From QHXN01 sp040509515 (lineage in GTDB: Bacteria; Acidobacteriota; Blastocatellia; Pyrinomonadales; Pyrinomonadaceae): a stretch of DNA of 23,151 bases. The notes under the pieces were generated by a model, which saw only the letters and a program-made list of their open reading frames with translations, ran no database searches and was not told where the DNA came from. Location: positions 1-23,151 of the forward strand of contig JBEVKV010000578.1 of assembly GCA_040509515.1 (NCBI GenBank). Reading direction: 5' to 3'. Shown piece after piece: positions 6,805 to 14,445 of the stretch; within the stretch, counting starts at the first letter, position 1; every line of letters starts with the position of its first letter. The position numbers and the translations under genes are program-made.

Positions 6805-6917
6805 AAGGCAAAAGGCAAAGCGCGAAAGGCATAAAGGCAAAAGTGAAGACGGCAGGCGGCGCGGCTCCTGTCTTTTATTTTTGCCTTTTAAAGTTTGCCT
6901 TTTGCCTTTCGCCTTCC
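6805..6917. repeat. Inverted pair of heptamer repeat arrays forming a long hairpin
   Basis: The left arm (6805-6843) repeats AAGGCAA-like units with GGC starting at 6807, 6814, 6828 and 6836, close to a 7-base period. The right arm (6880-6917) is the complement, with GCC at 6883, 6897, 6904 and 6911. The inner flanks also pair (AAGAC-CAGG against CCTG-TCTT), leaving a loop of about 10 bases, so the whole block can fold as one imperfect hairpin of about 110 bases. It lies between the divergent DUF2270 and tadA genes, next to both promoters. It is not a coding sequence. Confidence 0.75.
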
Positions 6918-6932
6918 CTCGTTGGGCTCTGC

Positions 6933-6962
6933 TTGACAGCCGCGCGGAGCCGCTTCTATAGT
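6933..6962 (+). promoter_or_regulatory. Strong sigma70-like promoter for tadA
   Basis: A perfect TTGACA (6933-6938) is followed after 18 bases by TATAGT (6957-6962), five of six. The predicted start is near 6969, 37 bases before the tadA ATG. Confidence 0.6.
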
Positions 6963-7005
6963 CACTTTTTGTCCGCCGCTTCATTGAAAACTGACTCGGG
7001 TGACC

Positions 7006-7512
7006 ATGCAGGCGCGAGAGGGTTTTGAGCCGTCTTCGGGAGAGGACGAGCGCTGGATGCGCGAGGCGCTCGGCGCCGCGCGCGAGGCCGCCGCGAAGGG
7101 CGAAGTGCCCGTCGGCGCCTGCGTCGTCAGCCGCGAGGGCGCGCTGCTCTCGGCCGCCGGCAACCGCACGCGCGCCGACTGCGACCCGACGGCGCACGCC
7201 GAAGTGCTGGCGCTGCGCGAGGCGGCGCGGCGCGCGGGCAACTACCGTCTGACGGGCGCGGTCGTGTACTCGACCGTCGAGCCGTGCGCGATGTGCGCGG
7301 GCGCGCTCGTGCAGGCGAGGGTCGCGCGGCTCGTCTACGGCGCGCGCGACGAGCGGGCCGGCGCGGTCGAGTCGGTCTTCCGCGTCTGCGACGCAAGCTC
7401 TTTGAACCACCGGATGGAACTGACCGCGGGCGTGCTCGGCGAAGAGTGCGGCGCGCTCATGCGTGAGTTCTTCCGGGAGAGAAGAATCGGGAGGACGAAG
7501 ACGGAAGGGTGA
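7006..7512 (+). CDS. tadA: tRNA-specific adenosine(34) deaminase
   Basis: 168 aa, typical for TadA. It deaminates A34 of tRNA-Arg(ACG) to inosine in the cytoplasm. The cytidine-deaminase-fold zinc motif is complete: HAE (H64, catalytic E66) and PCAMC (C94, C97), 26 residues apart. The GEVPVGA and NRTRADCDPTAHAE stretches are TadA-specific. The C-terminal part SLNHRMELTAGVLGEECGALMREFFRERR is the family helix. The ATG at 7006 or a GTG at 7000 could start the protein; neither has a good ribosome site. The last residues (about GRTKTEG) are encoded by one arm of a heptamer repeat (7494-7514), so the tail has probably been shaped by repeat expansion. The tRNA-Ser gene follows 42 bases later on the same strand. 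Confidence 0.93.
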   Translation: MQAREGFEPSSGEDERWMREALGAAREAAAKGEVPVGACVVSREGALLSAAGNRTRADCDPTAHAEVLALREAARRAGNYRLTGAVVYSTVEPCAMCAGALVQARVARLVYGARDERAGAVESVFRVCDASSLNHRMELTAGVLGEECGALMREFFRERRIGRTKTEG

Positions 7513-7550
7513 AGGCCGGATGGCTTTCAACTCGTCCTTCATCCTTCCAT
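7494..7550. repeat. Second inverted heptamer repeat, overlapping the 3' end of tadA
   Basis: GAAG occurs at 7497, 7504 and 7511 (period 7) and the complementary CTTC at 7537 and 7544 (period 7). The arms pair as GA(C/T)GGAAGG(G/A)TGAAGG. The left arm holds the tadA stop codon (7510-7512), and the hairpin may act as the tadA terminator, although no T run follows. The unit differs from that of the 6805-6917 block, but the period and the inverted layout are the same. Confidence 0.6.
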
Positions 7551-7554
7551 CTGC

Positions 7555-7644
<90 letters not shown>

Positions 7645-7840
7645 TTTCTATTTCAGGCCCAATAACTAGAGAGCCTCACCGGCGGGCCAGACCTCTTACC
7701 CCCGACCACATCAACTTTGCCGCCCGGCGTAATACGCGACGTGGAGAGCCGGGGATAGCTGTGCTTTTCGGCAGCTCTGACGCCTCTTCCTCGGGTATGA
7801 TGAGGGGTGCAAACGTTCCGAGCGAAAGGAAGCGGTCTTT

Positions 7841-8128
7841 ATGGCAGGTTGGGACGGGGACGCGCTCGCGGAGAGCATGGAGCAGGCGATGGAGCGGCAG
7901 CAGGAGGCCGCCGAGGCGCGGCGCGCGCGCAGGGAGCAGTCCACCCCAGAAGATCGTGAGCGCAAGGCGCGTGAAGAGTCCCTCAGGCTCTCGCGTGCGC
8001 GTTTGGAAGAGCAGCTCGGGCGCGCGACCAGCCCCGCGCACCGGGCCATGCTTGAGCGCGCGCTGAAGGCGCTGGAGACACCGGCGGCCACGGACGCCGG
8101 GCCGGAGGAGACGCCGCCAAAGGGCTGA
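7841..8128 (+). CDS. Small charged helical protein of unknown function
   Basis: 95 aa; I do not recognise the family. Residues about 8-75 are rich in Glu, Arg, Ala and Gln with heptad-like spacing (ALAESMEQAMERQQEAAEARRARREQ, then a second helix after the STPEDRE turn), suggesting a helical hairpin or coiled coil. The C-terminus (about 80-95) is Pro/Thr-rich and probably disordered. There is no signal peptide or membrane segment. The ATG at 7841 has AAAGGA 10 bases upstream (7825-7830), which favours real translation. It stands alone between the tRNA and the ABC leader. GC is high, like the genome average. Confidence 0.6.
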   Translation: MAGWDGDALAESMEQAMERQQEAAEARRARREQSTPEDRERKAREESLRLSRARLEEQLGRATSPAHRAMLERALKALETPAATDAGPEETPPKG

Positions 8129-8164
8129 CCCCGAACCGGCGCGACCGGCTTGTAGAATCGAAAG

Positions 8165-8192
8165 CACCTCTCACTTCTCACCTCTCACCTCT
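8165..8192 (+). repeat. Four tandem copies of a 7-bp repeat, CACYTCT
   Basis: CACCTCT, CACTTCT, CACCTCT and CACCTCT follow each other without a gap, then AATCCCCTCT. This is the third period-7 array in the window and again lies between genes, here as direct repeats only. Confidence 0.85.
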
Positions 8193-8228
8193 AATCCCCT
8201 CTGACCTTTTTAAGACGAGCCGCAAGGG

Positions 8229-8400
8229 CGAGACTCTCCAACGCACGGGCCGAGGTGCGTCGTCCGTGGTTCGGCCGTCATCACGAAAAGGACGAAACTC
8301 GGATGTTGTGTCGGTCGTTAAGTGTCTCGACTCTCCCACAGGCTATGCCGCGGGAAGGTGCCGTGTAAGGCTTGAGCACCGGTGAAGCGGCTTCCGGCGA
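8229..8400 (+). promoter_or_regulatory. Candidate structured RNA leader of the ABC operon, with a possible pseudoknot
   Basis: This part of the 414-base gene-free stretch before the ABC gene has less coding character and several complementary segments. ACGCAC (8241-8246) pairs with GTGCGT (8255-8260). The loop of that hairpin, GGCCGA (8248-8253), pairs with TCGGCC (8271-8276), giving an H-type pseudoknot with 6-bp stems, a 1-base first loop and a 10-base last loop. CGAGAC (8229-8234) pairs with GTCTCG (8324-8329) and closes the domain. Downstream, GGAAG (8353-8357) with CTTCC (8391-8395) encloses GTGC/GCAC (8358-8361/8376-8379). I do not recognise a known riboswitch. No promoter is evident. 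Confidence 0.3.
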
Positions 8401-8542
8401 ACCAGTACTCCCTTAACTAACTCAGTTCTGCGTCCATCGAGTGTGCTCGCGCGCATTCGTAAGAGTATCCGTGCGTTTACCGCGGCAGGCGGTAGACGTT
8501 TACCAACCCGGCGCGGCTCAACGCGCGAACCAATACACAGTA

Positions 8543-9430
8543 ATGCTCAACATCACTAACCTGTCCAAGACCTATCCCAACGGGGTGCAGGCGCTCAAGG
8601 GCGTCAGCCTCGACATCGGGCGGGGGCTGTTCGGGCTGCTCGGCCCCAACGGCGCCGGCAAGTCCACGCTGATGCGCACGCTGGCGACCCTACAGGAGCC
8701 GGACGCCGGCGAGATTCTCTTCGACGGGCTGGACGTGGTTCGCGACCCCGAGGCGCACCGCCGCCACCTCGGTTATCTGCCGCAGGACTTCGGCGTCTAC
8801 CCGGGCGTCTCCGCCTACGACCTGCTCGAACACCTCGCCGTCCTCAAGGGGCTTGCCGACCGGAAGGCGCGCCGCGCGCAGGTCGAGGCGCTGCTGGAGC
8901 AGACCAACCTGTGGGCGCAACGCAAGAAGGCCGTGAGCGGCTTCTCCGGCGGGATGCGGCAGCGCTTCGGCATCGCGCAGGCGTTGCTCGGCGACCCGCG
9001 GCTCATCATCGTGGACGAGCCCACGGCCGGGCTCGACCCGGAGGAGCGCAACCGCTTCCACAACCTGCTCAGCGAAGTGGGCGAGAACATCGTGGTCATC
9101 CTCTCCACGCACATCGTCGAGGACGTGCGGCAGCTCTGCCCACGCATGGCCATCATGGCCGAGGGGCGCGTGCTGCGCGCGGGCGCGCCCCGCGAGCTGA
9201 TCGCCGAGCTGGAGGGACGCGTCTGGCGAAAGACGGTGGAGAAGCCGGCGGTCGAAGCCTACCGCAAGTCGCTCCGCGTCATCTCCACACAGCTCTACGA
9301 GGGGCGCACGCTGGTGCATGTGCTGCACGATGGGCGGCCGGAGGAGGGCTTCGCGGCGGTGGAGCCGAACCTTGAGGACGTGTACTTCTCCATCCTGCGC
9401 GCGCCGGCGGAGGCCCGCCATGCTGCTTGA
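8543..9430 (+). CDS. ABC transporter ATP-binding protein (ABC-2 exporter type)
   Basis: 295 aa, a single nucleotide-binding domain plus a C-terminal extension. Walker A is GPNGAGKST (34-42), the Q-loop is YLPQDF, the signature is SGFSGGMRQR (from S132), Walker B is LIIVDEPTAGLD (D158, E159) and the switch His is STH (H190). All ATPase residues are present. The last 85 residues (ISTQLYEGRTLVHVLHDGRPEEGF...NLEDVYFSIL) are the DUF4162-like tail usual in ABC-2 exporters of the CcmA/NatA type. The ATG at 8543 starts exactly at the conserved MLNITNLSKTYPNGVQAL. The stop (9428-9430) overlaps the start of the permease gene by 11 bases, so the two are coupled. Substrate unknown. Confidence 0.92.
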   Translation: MLNITNLSKTYPNGVQALKGVSLDIGRGLFGLLGPNGAGKSTLMRTLATLQEPDAGEILFDGLDVVRDPEAHRRHLGYLPQDFGVYPGVSAYDLLEHLAVLKGLADRKARRAQVEALLEQTNLWAQRKKAVSGFSGGMRQRFGIAQALLGDPRLIIVDEPTAGLDPEERNRFHNLLSEVGENIVVILSTHIVEDVRQLCPRMAIMAEGRVLRAGAPRELIAELEGRVWRKTVEKPAVEAYRKSLRVISTQLYEGRTLVHVLHDGRPEEGFAAVEPNLEDVYFSILRAPAEARHAA

Positions 9431-12400
9431 TGTCATCCGGTTCGAGTGGCGCTACCACACACGGCAGCTCTCCTTCGCGGTGGGCGTGCTCTTTTTCCTC
9501 GGCATGGGGTTCATGCTGCCGGTGCTGGGTTACGGCCCGGGCGGCACGCACCTGAACTCGCCCTACGTCGTGATGCAGTCGGTGGGGTTGCTGTCGCTGC
9601 TCACCATCTTCGTGCTGACCGTCTTCTGCGCGAACGCGGTGGCCCGCGACGCCGAGCACGGGATGAAGGAGATCGTCTACGCCACGTCGGTGGGCAAGCT
9701 GCGCTACCTGACCGCGCGCTTCGTGGGAGCACTGGCGGCCGCGGTGACGGTCTTCTCCTCAACCATCGTCGGCATGTACCTCGCGCCCGTGGTGGGCAAC
9801 GTCGACCCGGCCAAGCTCGGCGACCCCAACCCGCTGGCGTACCTTTGGGCGCTGCTGGTGTTGGCGCTCCCCAACATGCTGTTCGCCGGCGCGGTCATCT
9901 TCGCGCTGGCCGTGCTCACGCGGAGCGTGCTGGCCAGCTACGTGGGCAGCGTCTTCCTGTACATGCTGTGCATGGTGGTCGCGATGATGATCGACTCGCC
10001 GCTGATGGCCGGGTCGTCGCCGCAATCGCCGCAGGCGATGGCCCGTGCGGCCGTCCTCGACCCCTTCGGCATCTCCGCCTTCTTCCAGCAGACGTGGTAC
10101 TGGACGCCCGCCCAGCGGGACACCCAACTGCTGTCGCTGGACGGCTACTTCCTCATCAACCGCCTGCTGGTGTTGGGGCTGTCGGCGGCGATTCTGTTCG
10201 TCACCTACCGCTTCTTCTCGTTCCGGCTGGCCGCGGGCGCACGCCTCGCGTCGGCGGCGGAGTCTGAGTCGGCTCGCCCCGGCGGTGGCGGCCAGTACCG
10301 GCCGGTGGCGGTCGCGCCGGAGCGCGCGGCGGGTCGCTGGGCCGCGCTGCGCGTGGCGACGCTGCGCGAGTTCCGCGCCACCGCCGCCAGCAAGCCCTTC
10401 CTCGCGCTGCTGTTCCTGTGGGTCTGCTTGGCGGCCATCAGCGTCGCCGACGGCACGAAGTCGTACGGGGATTACCACACGCGGCTCTATCCGACCACAG
10501 GGACGATGCTGGCGGCCATCGAGATACCGCTGGCGTTCCTGTCGACGCTCATGCTCGTCTACTTCGCCGCGGAGGTCGTGTGGCGCGAGCGGATCGTCGG
10601 CGCGGACGAGATCGTGGACGCCACGCCCGCGCCGAACGGGGTCTTCTATCTGGCCAAGGGCGGCGCGCTGATTCTGCTCTCATGGCTGATGACCGTGGTG
10701 CCCATCATCGTCGGGGCGGGCTACCAGTTGAGCACCGGCTACACGCGCCTGCAACCGGGCGTGTACCTCTCGCTGTTCTATTTCACGGGGTTGCCGCTCG
10801 CGCTCTTCGCCGTCGTCGTGCTGATGGTTCAGACCCTGAGCCCTAACCGTTACGTGGGCATCGTCGTCGGGATGCTTCTGGGTCTGCTGATGATGAGTCC
10901 GAACGACCTCGGTCTCGTGCACGGACTCGTTCGGTTCGGGGCCCCGCCACGCGCGCCCTACACGGAGATGAACGGGTTCCTCGCGCCGGGGAGCTTCGGC
11001 CTGTACATGCTCTACTGGGGCGGCCTCGCGGGCGTGCTGGCATTCATCACGCTCGGGCTGTGGCGGCGCGGCCGCGCTCGGACGCTTCGGGGACGTGTGC
11101 GGGAACTTCCGCGCCGCTGGGGCCGCCGCGGTCTGGCGGGCGCGGCGGCGTCGCTGGCGGTCTTCATTGGCACCGGCGGTTTCATCTTCTACAACACCAA
11201 CGTCCTTGCGCGGTACGAGACCCGGGAGCAGAGTCTCGACCGGCGGGCGGCCTACGAGCGCGCCTTCCGCCGGTACGAGTCGGTGCCGCAGCCCAGCGTG
11301 GTCGCGGTGCGCACGACGGTAGACCTGTACCCGTCGGAGCGGCGCTTCGAGGTGGCGGGCAGCTACCAGTTGGAGAATCGCACCGGCGGTTCCATCGACA
11401 CCGTGCTGGTGTCGCTGCGTTGGCATCTCCGCTCCGAGCAGATGGAGGTGGCGGGCGCGCGCCTGTTGCAGCACGACGCAAACTTCGGGACGTACGTCTT
11501 CGCGCTCGCGCAGCCGCTGGCACCGGGCGCGGGCACGGAGCTTCGGTTCCGCATCACGCCGCCGCCGCCCGCGGTCGAGGCCGCCGGCTTCAGCTACTCG
11601 GTGGTCGATAACGGGAGCTACCTGACCCGGCAGGCGGCGTTCCCGCGGCTGGGCTACGTGGTGGGCTACGAGCTTGAGGGCGAGTCCGAGCGCCGCGCGC
11701 GCGGATTGGGGCCGCCGCGGAAGGGCTTGGGGCTGGTCAACGACCCCTCGCGCAACGAGAAACGCGACGACTGGCTGACGGTGGACGCCACCGTCTCCAC
11801 CGCAGAAGACCAGACCGCCATCGGCCCGGGAGACCTCGTGCGCGAGTGGCGGCAGGGCGGTCGCCGTTACTTCCAGTACAGCACGGCCCAGCCCACCACG
11901 CCGATATTCGGTTTCGTCTCGGGGCGGTACGAGGTGCGGCGGGTTGACCACCGCGGCGTCTCGGTCGAGGTCTATCACCACCCGGGGCACGACTACAACG
12001 TCGCGAAGATGCTGGAGACCACAACCCGTTCGCTCGACATGTTCGGCGAGCGCTTCGGGCCTTACCCGCACCGTCACCTGCGCATCGCTGAGCTGCCGCG
12101 CCACTGGGGATTCGGGGCGTTCGCCCTGCCCGGGCTCATCGTGTGGCCGGAAGACCGCGGCTTCCTGACCGACGAGAGCCGCGGCGGCGAGGTAGACCTC
12201 ATCACACGGCGGCTGGCGCACGAAGTGTCGCACCAGTGGTGGGGGCACCAGCTCTACCCGGCGCAGGTGGAGGGCGGCACCATGCTCGTGGAGACGCTGG
12301 CGAAATACTCGGAGATGCTGATCCTTGAGGCGACGCAGGGACGGGGAAGTCTGCCGCAACTGCTGCGGTTCGAGCGGGAGATATACCTGCTGTCGCGAAC

Positions 12401-13010
12401 CAACACGCCTTTTCCGGAGCCGCCGTTAATGCGCGTGGTGGACTTGGAGCACGTCTACTACTCGAAGGGCGCCATCGTGATGGACGCGATGCGAGACTTT
12501 ATCGGGGAGGACGCGCTGAACCGTGCGCTGCGCCGCCTGCTGCGCGAGCACGGCGCGACGAGCCGGCCCGCCACCACGCGCGACCTGCTGGACGCCCTCC
12601 GGGCGGAGACCGCGCCGGAGCATCACGCCCTGATCGACGAGTGGCTCCGCGAGGTGTCGTTTGTAGACTTGAGAGTCGAGGCCGCCTCCGCGCAGGAACT
12701 GCCCGACGGCCGCTACCGTGTGACCGCGACGGTGCTGGGCCGCAAGACGTTCGACCCGGCCGGCGGCGTCAAGCCGACCGAGGCCCCGCTGGACGAGATG
12801 GTCGACGTGGCCGTCTACGCCGACCATCCGCTCAGCACGAACGCCGCGCCGCTCTACGCCGGCAAGCAGCGGCTCCGCACCGGCCAGACCGAGGTGACCT
12901 TCGAGGTGCGCGGCCGTCCCGGATTCATCAGCCTCGACCCCTTCGAGCGGCGCATCGAGGCCGAGCGCGCCGACAACATCCGCGAGCTTCAGGTGTCACC
13001 GCGGCCCTGA
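9420..13010 (+). CDS. ABC-2 permease fused to an M1-family metallopeptidase
   Basis: 1196 aa. Residues 1-600 hold about 13 hydrophobic segments in two permease-like halves (about 18-265 and 325-595), separated by a Pro/Gly-rich cytoplasmic linker. The rest is a soluble M1 peptidase: beta domain, then HEVSHQWWG with zinc ligands H934, H938 and E958, and a Y-S-K-G element with the likely catalytic Tyr Y1014. The Glu lies 19 residues after the second His, one more than in classic M1 enzymes. The GAMEN exopeptidase motif is replaced by FALPG, so substrate handling may differ. The peptidase would face the side opposite the ABC ATPase, so it could process a peptide as it is exported. The start at 9420 overlaps the ATPase stop. 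ABC-permease/M1 fusions are a recognised family; the substrate is unknown. Confidence 0.88.
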   Translation: MLLDVIRFEWRYHTRQLSFAVGVLFFLGMGFMLPVLGYGPGGTHLNSPYVVMQSVGLLSLLTIFVLTVFCANAVARDAEHGMKEIVYATSVGKLRYLTARFVGALAAAVTVFSSTIVGMYLAPVVGNVDPAKLGDPNPLAYLWALLVLALPNMLFAGAVIFALAVLTRSVLASYVGSVFLYMLCMVVAMMIDSPLMAGSSPQSPQAMARAAVLDPFGISAFFQQTWYWTPAQRDTQLLSLDGYFLINRLLVLGLSAAILFVTYRFFSFRLAAGARLASAAESESARPGGGGQYRPVAVAPERAAGRWAALRVATLREFRATAASKPFLALLFLWVCLAAISVADGTKSYGDYHTRLYPTTGTMLAAIEIPLAFLSTLMLVYFAAEVVWRERIVGADEIVDATPAPNGVFYLAKGGALILLSWLMTVVPIIVGAGYQLSTGYTRLQPGVYLSLFYFTGLPLALFAVVVLMVQTLSPNRYVGIVVGMLLGLLMMSPNDLGLVHGLVRFGAPPRAPYTEMNGFLAPGSFGLYMLYWGGLAGVLAFITLGLWRRGRARTLRGRVRELPRRWGRRGLAGAAASLAVFIGTGGFIFYNTNVLARYETREQSLDRRAAYERAFRRYESVPQPSVVAVRTTVDLYPSERRFEVAGSYQLENRTGGSIDTVLVSLRWHLRSEQMEVAGARLLQHDANFGTYVFALAQPLAPGAGTELRFRITPPPPAVEAAGFSYSVVDNGSYLTRQAAFPRLGYVVGYELEGESERRARGLGPPRKGLGLVNDPSRNEKRDDWLTVDATVSTAEDQTAIGPGDLVREWRQGGRRYFQYSTAQPTTPIFGFVSGRYEVRRVDHRGVSVEVYHHPGHDYNVAKMLETTTRSLDMFGERFGPYPHRHLRIAELPRHWGFGAFALPGLIVWPEDRGFLTDESRGGEVDLITRRLAHEVSHQWWGHQLYPAQVEGGTMLVETLAKYSEMLILEATQGRGSLPQLLRFEREIYLLSRTNTPFPEPPLMRVVDLEHVYYSKGAIVMDAMRDFIGEDALNRALRRLLREHGATSRPATTRDLLDALRAETAPEHHALIDEWLREVSFVDLRVEAASAQELPDGRYRVTATVLGRKTFDPAGGVKPTEAPLDEMVDVAVYADHPLSTNAAPLYAGKQRLRTGQTEVTFEVRGRPGFISLDPFERRIEAERADNIRELQVSPRP

Positions 13011-13046
13011 ATCCCCGCGGTGATCTCATCGCTTAAAAATTTTTTC
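12996..13046 (+). terminator. Rho-independent terminator of the ABC operon
   Basis: TCACCGCGG (12996-13004) and CCGCGGTGA (13015-13023) form a perfect 9-bp stem with a 10-base loop that holds the stop codon. A T run follows at about 13040-13045, somewhat distant (about 16 bases) from the stem. Confidence 0.55.
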
Positions 13047-13075
13047 TTGACAGCACGATTGCGAGGGGATATTGT
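13047..13075 (+). promoter_or_regulatory. Strong sigma70-like promoter for the ROK regulator
   Basis: A perfect TTGACA (13047-13052), then 17 bases, then TATTGT (13070-13075). An A/T-rich stretch upstream (13034-13046) could act as an UP element. The predicted start is near 13082, giving a 36-base leader. Confidence 0.65.
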
Positions 13076-13117
13076 TCGCACTCCGTACAAAAGGCAAGCG
13101 TCCGCCGGTCTTCCCCT

Positions 13118-14344
13118 ATGCGCAAAATCAACACGCGAGACTTTCAGGTGGCGACGCGAGGCACCTCGCGCGAGATAAACCGACGCATCGCGCTCAACCT
13201 GATACGTGAGCACCAGCCCATCTCGCGCGCAGACCTCGCACGCCGCATGAGCGTCACGCGCGGCGTCGCGGGTGTGCTCGTGCAGGAGCTGATCGACCTC
13301 GGGCTCATCTACGAGGGCGCGACCGGCGAGGCCGCGCGCGGCCGCAAGCCCACCTTCCTCCACGTACGTTCGCACGACCGGCTCGTCCTGGCCGCCGACG
13401 TGCGCTTCAGCAAGACCCACCTGATGCTGTGTGACATCTCGGGCCGCCAACTGGCGCTCGAAGTCTCAGACACCGTCTTCGACGCCTCGCGCTTCGTCAA
13501 GGATTTGGCCGCTCGCGTGCGCAGAATGCTGAAAACACAGGGCGCACAGGGCAACTGCGAAGGGTTCGGGCTGGTCGTCCCCGGCATGGTAGACCACCGC
13601 ACCGGGCGCATCCTCAACGCCCCCGCACTCGGCTGGCGAGACGTGGACGTGCGCGACCGGCTGGCCGCGGCGACGGGGCTGCCGGTTCAGGTCGAGAACG
13701 CGGGGCGCGCCTGTGCGCTGGCGCATCTGTGGCTCGAACACGGCGGCGGGCACGGCGCGCACGACTTCGTCTACATCAACGTGTCCGACGGGGTCGGCGT
13801 CGGCGTGGTTCTGAACGGCGAGCTGCTGCGCGGGCGCGACCACATCGCGGGCGAGTTCGCGCACATGCCGCTCGACCTCGACGGGCCGCGCTGCCTGTGC
13901 GGGAGGCAGGGCTGCTGGGAGGCGCACGTCTCGAACCTCGCCACCCTGTCACGCTATTTCGGGTGGAATTTGTCCAAACTCAGTCCAAAGTCGCTCCACG
14001 AGGCCGAGCGCAACGCCTTCACCGTCCCCGACCTCGTCGCGCGCGCACGCGCGGGAGACTCCAAGGCGCTCGACGCCGTGCGGGCGACCGCGCGCTTCAT
14101 GGGGCTCGGCCTCGCCACCATCATCAACGTGCTCAACCCCGACAGCATCTACCTCGCCGGCGAGATCACCGCCGGGTGGGACTTAATCGAGGAGCCGCTG
14201 CGCGTCGGGTTGGTCGAGCGCGTACTGACCGAGGCCGCTGCGCGCACGCCGCTGCGCGTCTCGGCGGCGCACGAGTACCCGCGCCTGCGGGGCGCGGCGG
14301 CGCTCATCGCCGCGCCCACCTTCGCCGCGCCGCGGGTGGCCTGA
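13118..14344 (+). CDS. ROK-family transcriptional regulator
   Basis: 408 aa. Residues about 18-75 form a winged helix-turn-helix (INRRIALNLIREHQPISRADLARRMSVTRGVAGVLVQELIDLGLI) and about 85-400 a ROK sugar-kinase-like domain. The ROK zinc motif is intact: H249 in GEFAHMPLD and CLCGRQGC (C259, C261, C266) followed by E268. The kinase Asp expected in the END motif is A195 (VENAGRA) and the N-terminal phosphate loop (DVRFSKT) lacks the glycines, so it should bind sugar but not phosphorylate it, like Mlc/NagC/XylR-type repressors. It has its own strong promoter and lies 101 bases before a polysaccharide-use operon, its probable target. The ATG at 13118 has no clear ribosome site. Confidence 0.88.
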   Translation: MRKINTRDFQVATRGTSREINRRIALNLIREHQPISRADLARRMSVTRGVAGVLVQELIDLGLIYEGATGEAARGRKPTFLHVRSHDRLVLAADVRFSKTHLMLCDISGRQLALEVSDTVFDASRFVKDLAARVRRMLKTQGAQGNCEGFGLVVPGMVDHRTGRILNAPALGWRDVDVRDRLAAATGLPVQVENAGRACALAHLWLEHGGGHGAHDFVYINVSDGVGVGVVLNGELLRGRDHIAGEFAHMPLDLDGPRCLCGRQGCWEAHVSNLATLSRYFGWNLSKLSPKSLHEAERNAFTVPDLVARARAGDSKALDAVRATARFMGLGLATIINVLNPDSIYLAGEITAGWDLIEEPLRVGLVERVLTEAAARTPLRVSAAHEYPRLRGAAALIAAPTFAAPRVA

Positions 14345-14377
14345 AGTCGGCGGAGAGTTCAAGTCGCCGTAGAGTTT
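14344..14377 (+). promoter_or_regulatory. Tandem 17-bp direct repeat, candidate operator
   Basis: Two adjacent 17-mers (14344-14360 and 14361-14377) share 14 bases, consensus AAGTCGSCGKAGAGTTY. The first begins on the last base of the ROK stop codon. The core AGTCGSM recurs at 14415 and 14439, giving four copies before the receptor start. The position suggests a binding site for the adjacent ROK protein. No clear -35/-10 pair is seen in this 101-base gap. Confidence 0.4.
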
Positions 14378-14445
14378 CTTCCTCGCCCGTCGGTCGTCTC
14401 TTTCTTCTGAGAGTAGTCGCAAAAACGCCACTGGAGGTAGTCGCC

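Larger units (their letters stand above)
8129..8542. other. Gene-free stretch before the ABC operon
   Basis: It contains the CACYTCT array (8165-8192) and the candidate structured leader (8229-8400). From 8400 to 8542 I see no clear promoter and no ribosome site. An in-frame upstream extension of the ABC gene from 8441 does not resemble an ABC N-terminus. Confidence 0.6.

Noticed and set aside
5658..7542. Long open frames on both strands over the DUF2270-tadA region
   Set aside because: They are shadows of DUF2270 and tadA running through the heptamer repeats; the sequences are Arg/Pro/Ala-rich with no family signal.
8341..8410. Cobalamin, TPP or c-di-AMP riboswitch in the ABC leader
   Set aside because: Some GGTGAA/CCGG-like pieces resemble riboswitch fragments, but the conserved boxes are absent or in the wrong order.
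8441..8542. N-terminal extension of the ABC ATPase
   Set aside because: ABC homology begins exactly at the ATG at 8543; the extra residues show no family features.
10680..12359. 559-codon minus-strand frame inside the permease/M1 gene
   Set aside because: Antisense shadow; the + strand frame has continuous transmembrane and M1 motifs.
13729..14445. Upstream extension of the TonB receptor frame
   Set aside because: It overlaps the ROK gene in another frame and reads as Arg-rich noise; the start at 14446 has GGAGGT and a signal peptide.
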